64,000 nucleotides of DNA from Coturnix japonica (taxonomy: Eukaryota; Chordata; Aves; Galliformes; Phasianidae). Position numbers and translations under genes: made by a program. Shown in pieces: positions 61,257-64,000 of the stretch (position 1 is the first letter of the stretch; each line of letters opens with the position of its first letter). The notes beneath the pieces are model-generated. The model worked only from the letters and a program-made list of their open reading frames with translations. It did not search any database and had not been told where the DNA came from. Location of the stretch: NCBI RefSeq assembly GCF_001577835.2, contig NC_029516.1, positions 76,488,801 through 76,552,800 of the forward strand, written 5' to 3'.

Positions 61257-63092
61257 AGAGAAGGAGAGAGTCTGCCCACAAGCTTACTGTATGTGCATGT
61301 TTTTGGCAGGGCACCTGTGGCTGTGCTGCCACTTTTTGTACCCCAAGTGCCAGCTCTTATTCCTGTGTCTTCCTGTAATCCTGAGCTCACCTGAAGCTGG
61401 GATGTTCACAGACAAGAATTCATTCCTGCAGAATGGATGTGGCACTGGGGAAGCTGTCTGTCTGTCCGTCCATCTGTGCAGGCGATGCACCTGCCTATGT
61501 GGCACATATTGCACAAGCCCTTGCAGGACAGATGCTGTTTTCCTTGCAAGAGCTCGCACTGGGGAATGCTGGAAAGGGGAGTAGAGTGAGCATGAGCAAA
61601 CAGTGTACTTGCTGCTTGTATAAACCAAGCAGATGAGCACACTGGTGTTCATTCTCCTGCTTATCTCAGTGTGACTGAACCATGTGATGGCTAGGGAGTG
61701 CAAATGCCTTGTGTTGAATAAAACCATTTTTTGGAGGTTATCTGGAAACTGCCCGCTTTTTTAATACACTGAAACAATAGCAATAAAAGCTGTAAAACTC
61801 TGTTCTTCTTCTGGCACCAACCCATTGTAAACAGCAAGCTACTGGGCTTAATTAGGCAATTCTGTGCCGTCGCTTTTAATAACTGAATGTTTGTCTCCCG
61901 GCTATTCAGGTGGGCTATTAACGATATTTAATATTACTGGCAGTGTTGTTGCTTGCTCTGTGCCAGCTCTGGCAAGGAACAACACGATTCATTCAGATAA
62001 CAGAACTGCAGTAGTATTTTTTCTGGATGTAACTGAGAGAAAGGCCACGCACAGAGGCTGCACGCTCTTTTTCAGCTCCCCATTTTTTCTTGCAAGCGTT
62101 TTTCCAGAGATCGAAAGGGTTAAGCAAAATAATTGCAAGAATAAGCATGTTGGTTCTAGCTTCTGTTATGGCAAACATCAGTATGTATTGACCTAAAAGG
62201 CAAATATTGATTGAAGTGAAAAACTGACGTCAAACTTCCAAGCGCTTTGTATCTTGTTGTTTGGCACATGAATGCAATCCTGTGTGTATCGTGTGAAATA
62301 CTTAGATTGGTTTTAATTGCATCTGTGAAAAGCTGATGATAATGGTTCTCTTTTCAAGTGTAACAAATGACTAATGCTTCTGAAATACAGAAATGGCCAG
62401 TGATGATCTGGAGAGTTGAGCTGTTATTCCACATATGACATCAATGTTTTTTTTTTGGTTTTTTTTTTTTTTTCAGAGAATTTGGTCTGTCCAAATTCTC
62501 AGGGTGTTTTTTTCTCCTTTTGTGTGCTTTGTACCAATATTTTTTCCTCTCCTACAAATCTGGTGATGTGAAGCTTTATGGCTGAAGACTGGGATGTCTG
62601 GTCTCAGTGATAACCCTTTCTCCCCACAGTTCTGTTGTAGCCACTGCTGAGACTCGACCAGGACATGAATTCCAAAACAGCCATGAAGCTGTGTGTTGTA
62701 TGAATGTCCAAGAGGTCTCAGTGCCATGTCAGTGCTCTGGATTATTCTCCTCTCTTCAAGAAGTGCCAGGATGACTGCAGGGCTCTGACCATGCAGATGA
62801 TGCTGGCACCAAGAAGGAAGACAGAAGAATCTTGCATGTGAGCTGTGATAAAAACATCTCGTACAAGGTAATCTGTTTTTCTATGGAAAAGCTTACCTAC
62901 AGCAACTATATTTTTTGTTGCTCCTGAGCTCCTATCTCTTCTCTCTTCTCAGTTTTGTACTATATTGAATAATCCTGCAAGAGCTATGTCGCTCAGGCCA
63001 AGCTGACTGGCCAAGCAGATGATGGCAGCAAGGTTTAGAAACACACAAGCATTCATATATCTCTGAAGATGTTTTTTGACCAGGGCCATTTT

Positions 63093-63180
63093 TCATAGAA
63101 TTGTTAAAGTTGGAAAAGGCTGCTAAGGTCATCTAGTCCAACTGTCAGCCAAGCCATCACCACCATGCTCACATGTTTCG
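63093..63180 (-). repeat. CR1 LINE 3' fragment, antisense
   Basis: It reads 'tcatagaattgttaaagttg', 'gaaaaggctgctaaggtcat' and 'ctagtccaactgtcagccaa', the reverse complement of the CR1 3' end. Confidence 0.75.
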
Positions 63181-64000
63181 AAGACCAGGAAGGTGCTCCG
63201 TGCTACATGATGGCCATTTTAGCTTTCCACCAGTGCGTTAACTGGGAGATCCAACAGCAAGACTGCATACAAGACAGAGGTTGGTAGTATTTTCCCTTTC
63301 CAGTAAGAGCCTTCTTGCAGAGATAGTCATGGCAGACGGTGTAAGGGACATGCATGCAGCTCTTGCTCCCCATGGTAAGAGACATGGCCAAGTCCCAGAC
63401 AGTGGAGGTGGGCATGGGTGCTGGGCTGGAGTTTGAGGATGTGGGTAACAAGAGATGGCTAAGAACAGGAATGTTTTGCTTGAGGGGTGCAAGGGTAGCA
63501 CAGGGTAGGATGATGTGCCTGCAGCTCTGCCAGTGGCCATTATGGAGCAAACTACGATTAGGATTAGACTTGCAAATCTCCTCAGAAGCCCTTGGGAATG
63601 CATAGTCCATGATTCATAGGGCTGGTCCCTGTGTGCACTGCACAGTGGAAAATCCTTGACCAAAGATCTCACTCTTGCTCTGGCAGGGAAATAGGGAATC
63701 TGTGCCTTCAGCTTCTAGTTCTGCTGCTCAGCCTGGTATCACATCTCGGCATGTCAGAGCCCTTATGTGTGGGTGCCAACTTTTCTCAACCTCTGTGCAT
63801 TGAGTAAAGGTTGTGTTCATTTTTATGAGCTCCTGGCTGTGGATTGCACAATTACAGGTGTCCTCTGAAGAGGCAACCAAAAAGAGAATGGCCAAGTGGA
63901 AGATGATAAAAATCAGCTGTTGGCTTCTCAAGGGAGATCTGACCGTGTATATAAACTCATTTTTGTTCCCCAATAGAAGTGGAGACTCACTGCTCTTCCA
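63181..64000. other. Intergenic to the window end
   Basis: No recognisable gene or repeat. The overlapping open frames on both strands at 63203-63672 have no domain signal and look like chance. Confidence 0.45.

Larger units (their letters stand above)
56141..63092. other. Intergenic gene desert
   Basis: No supported exon. It contains a TA/CATA-rich simple repeat at about 61183-61256, a C-run near 56910, a 22-bp perfect palindrome at 60474-60495 within a repeat-free block (about 60430-60660), and another repeat-free block with homeobox-like TTAATTAG at about 61780-62180. Both blocks could be conserved noncoding elements, but composition alone cannot prove this. Confidence 0.45.

Noticed and set aside
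60911-61390. 155-codon frames on both strands around the TA/CATA repeat
   Set aside because: Both run through a simple repeat and overlap each other, with no domain or splice support.

Overview
The window looks like vertebrate nuclear DNA from a bird, most likely a galliform such as chicken. The evidence is intron-split genes with GT-AG splice sites, CpG-island promoters, AATAAA signals, more than a dozen CR1 LINE fragments with the avian 3' end (repeated ATTCTGTG), and three internally deleted mariner elements resembling the galliform family Galluhop. There is no bacterial-type gene, operon, CRISPR array or phage.

Layout. Positions 1-430 may be the tail of an upstream gene (AATAAA at 406); CEP97 would be expected there from the mammalian order, but I cannot confirm it. 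Positions 430-3900 are repeats (CR1, mariner). A CpG island at about 3905-4420 with a strong splice donor at 4102 is the likely NXPE3 promoter and first noncoding exon. NXPE3 coding exons run 8895-21594 on the + strand (five exons, 561 residues), with a 3' UTR to about 24140. Positions 24.1-38.3 kb are intergenic, with a third mariner copy and two consensus NF-kB-type sites. A second CpG island (about 38330-39260) with a TATA-like box starts NFKBIZ, whose twelve coding exons run 38910-45563 on the + strand (698 residues), with a 3' UTR to about 46990. From 47 kb to the end I find no gene, only CR1 fragments, simple repeats and a few blocks that could be conserved noncoding DNA.

How the parts relate. 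NXPE3 encodes a type II membrane or secretory-pathway protein with a neurexophilin-like region and a GDS-type esterase/acyltransferase-like C-terminal domain. NFKBIZ encodes I-kappa-B-zeta, a nuclear ankyrin-repeat co-regulator of NF-kB p50 that also has an OCA (Oct co-activator) motif. They are tandem neighbours as in mammals, but nothing shows joint function. The strongest regulatory signal is at the start of the NFKBIZ 3' UTR: five potential stem-loops within about 140 nt, two with pyrimidine-purine-pyrimidine triloops as favoured by Regnase-1/Roquin, followed by a G-quadruplex-capable run. All exon calls come from reading frames, splice sites and remembered mammalian protein sequences; no search was run.
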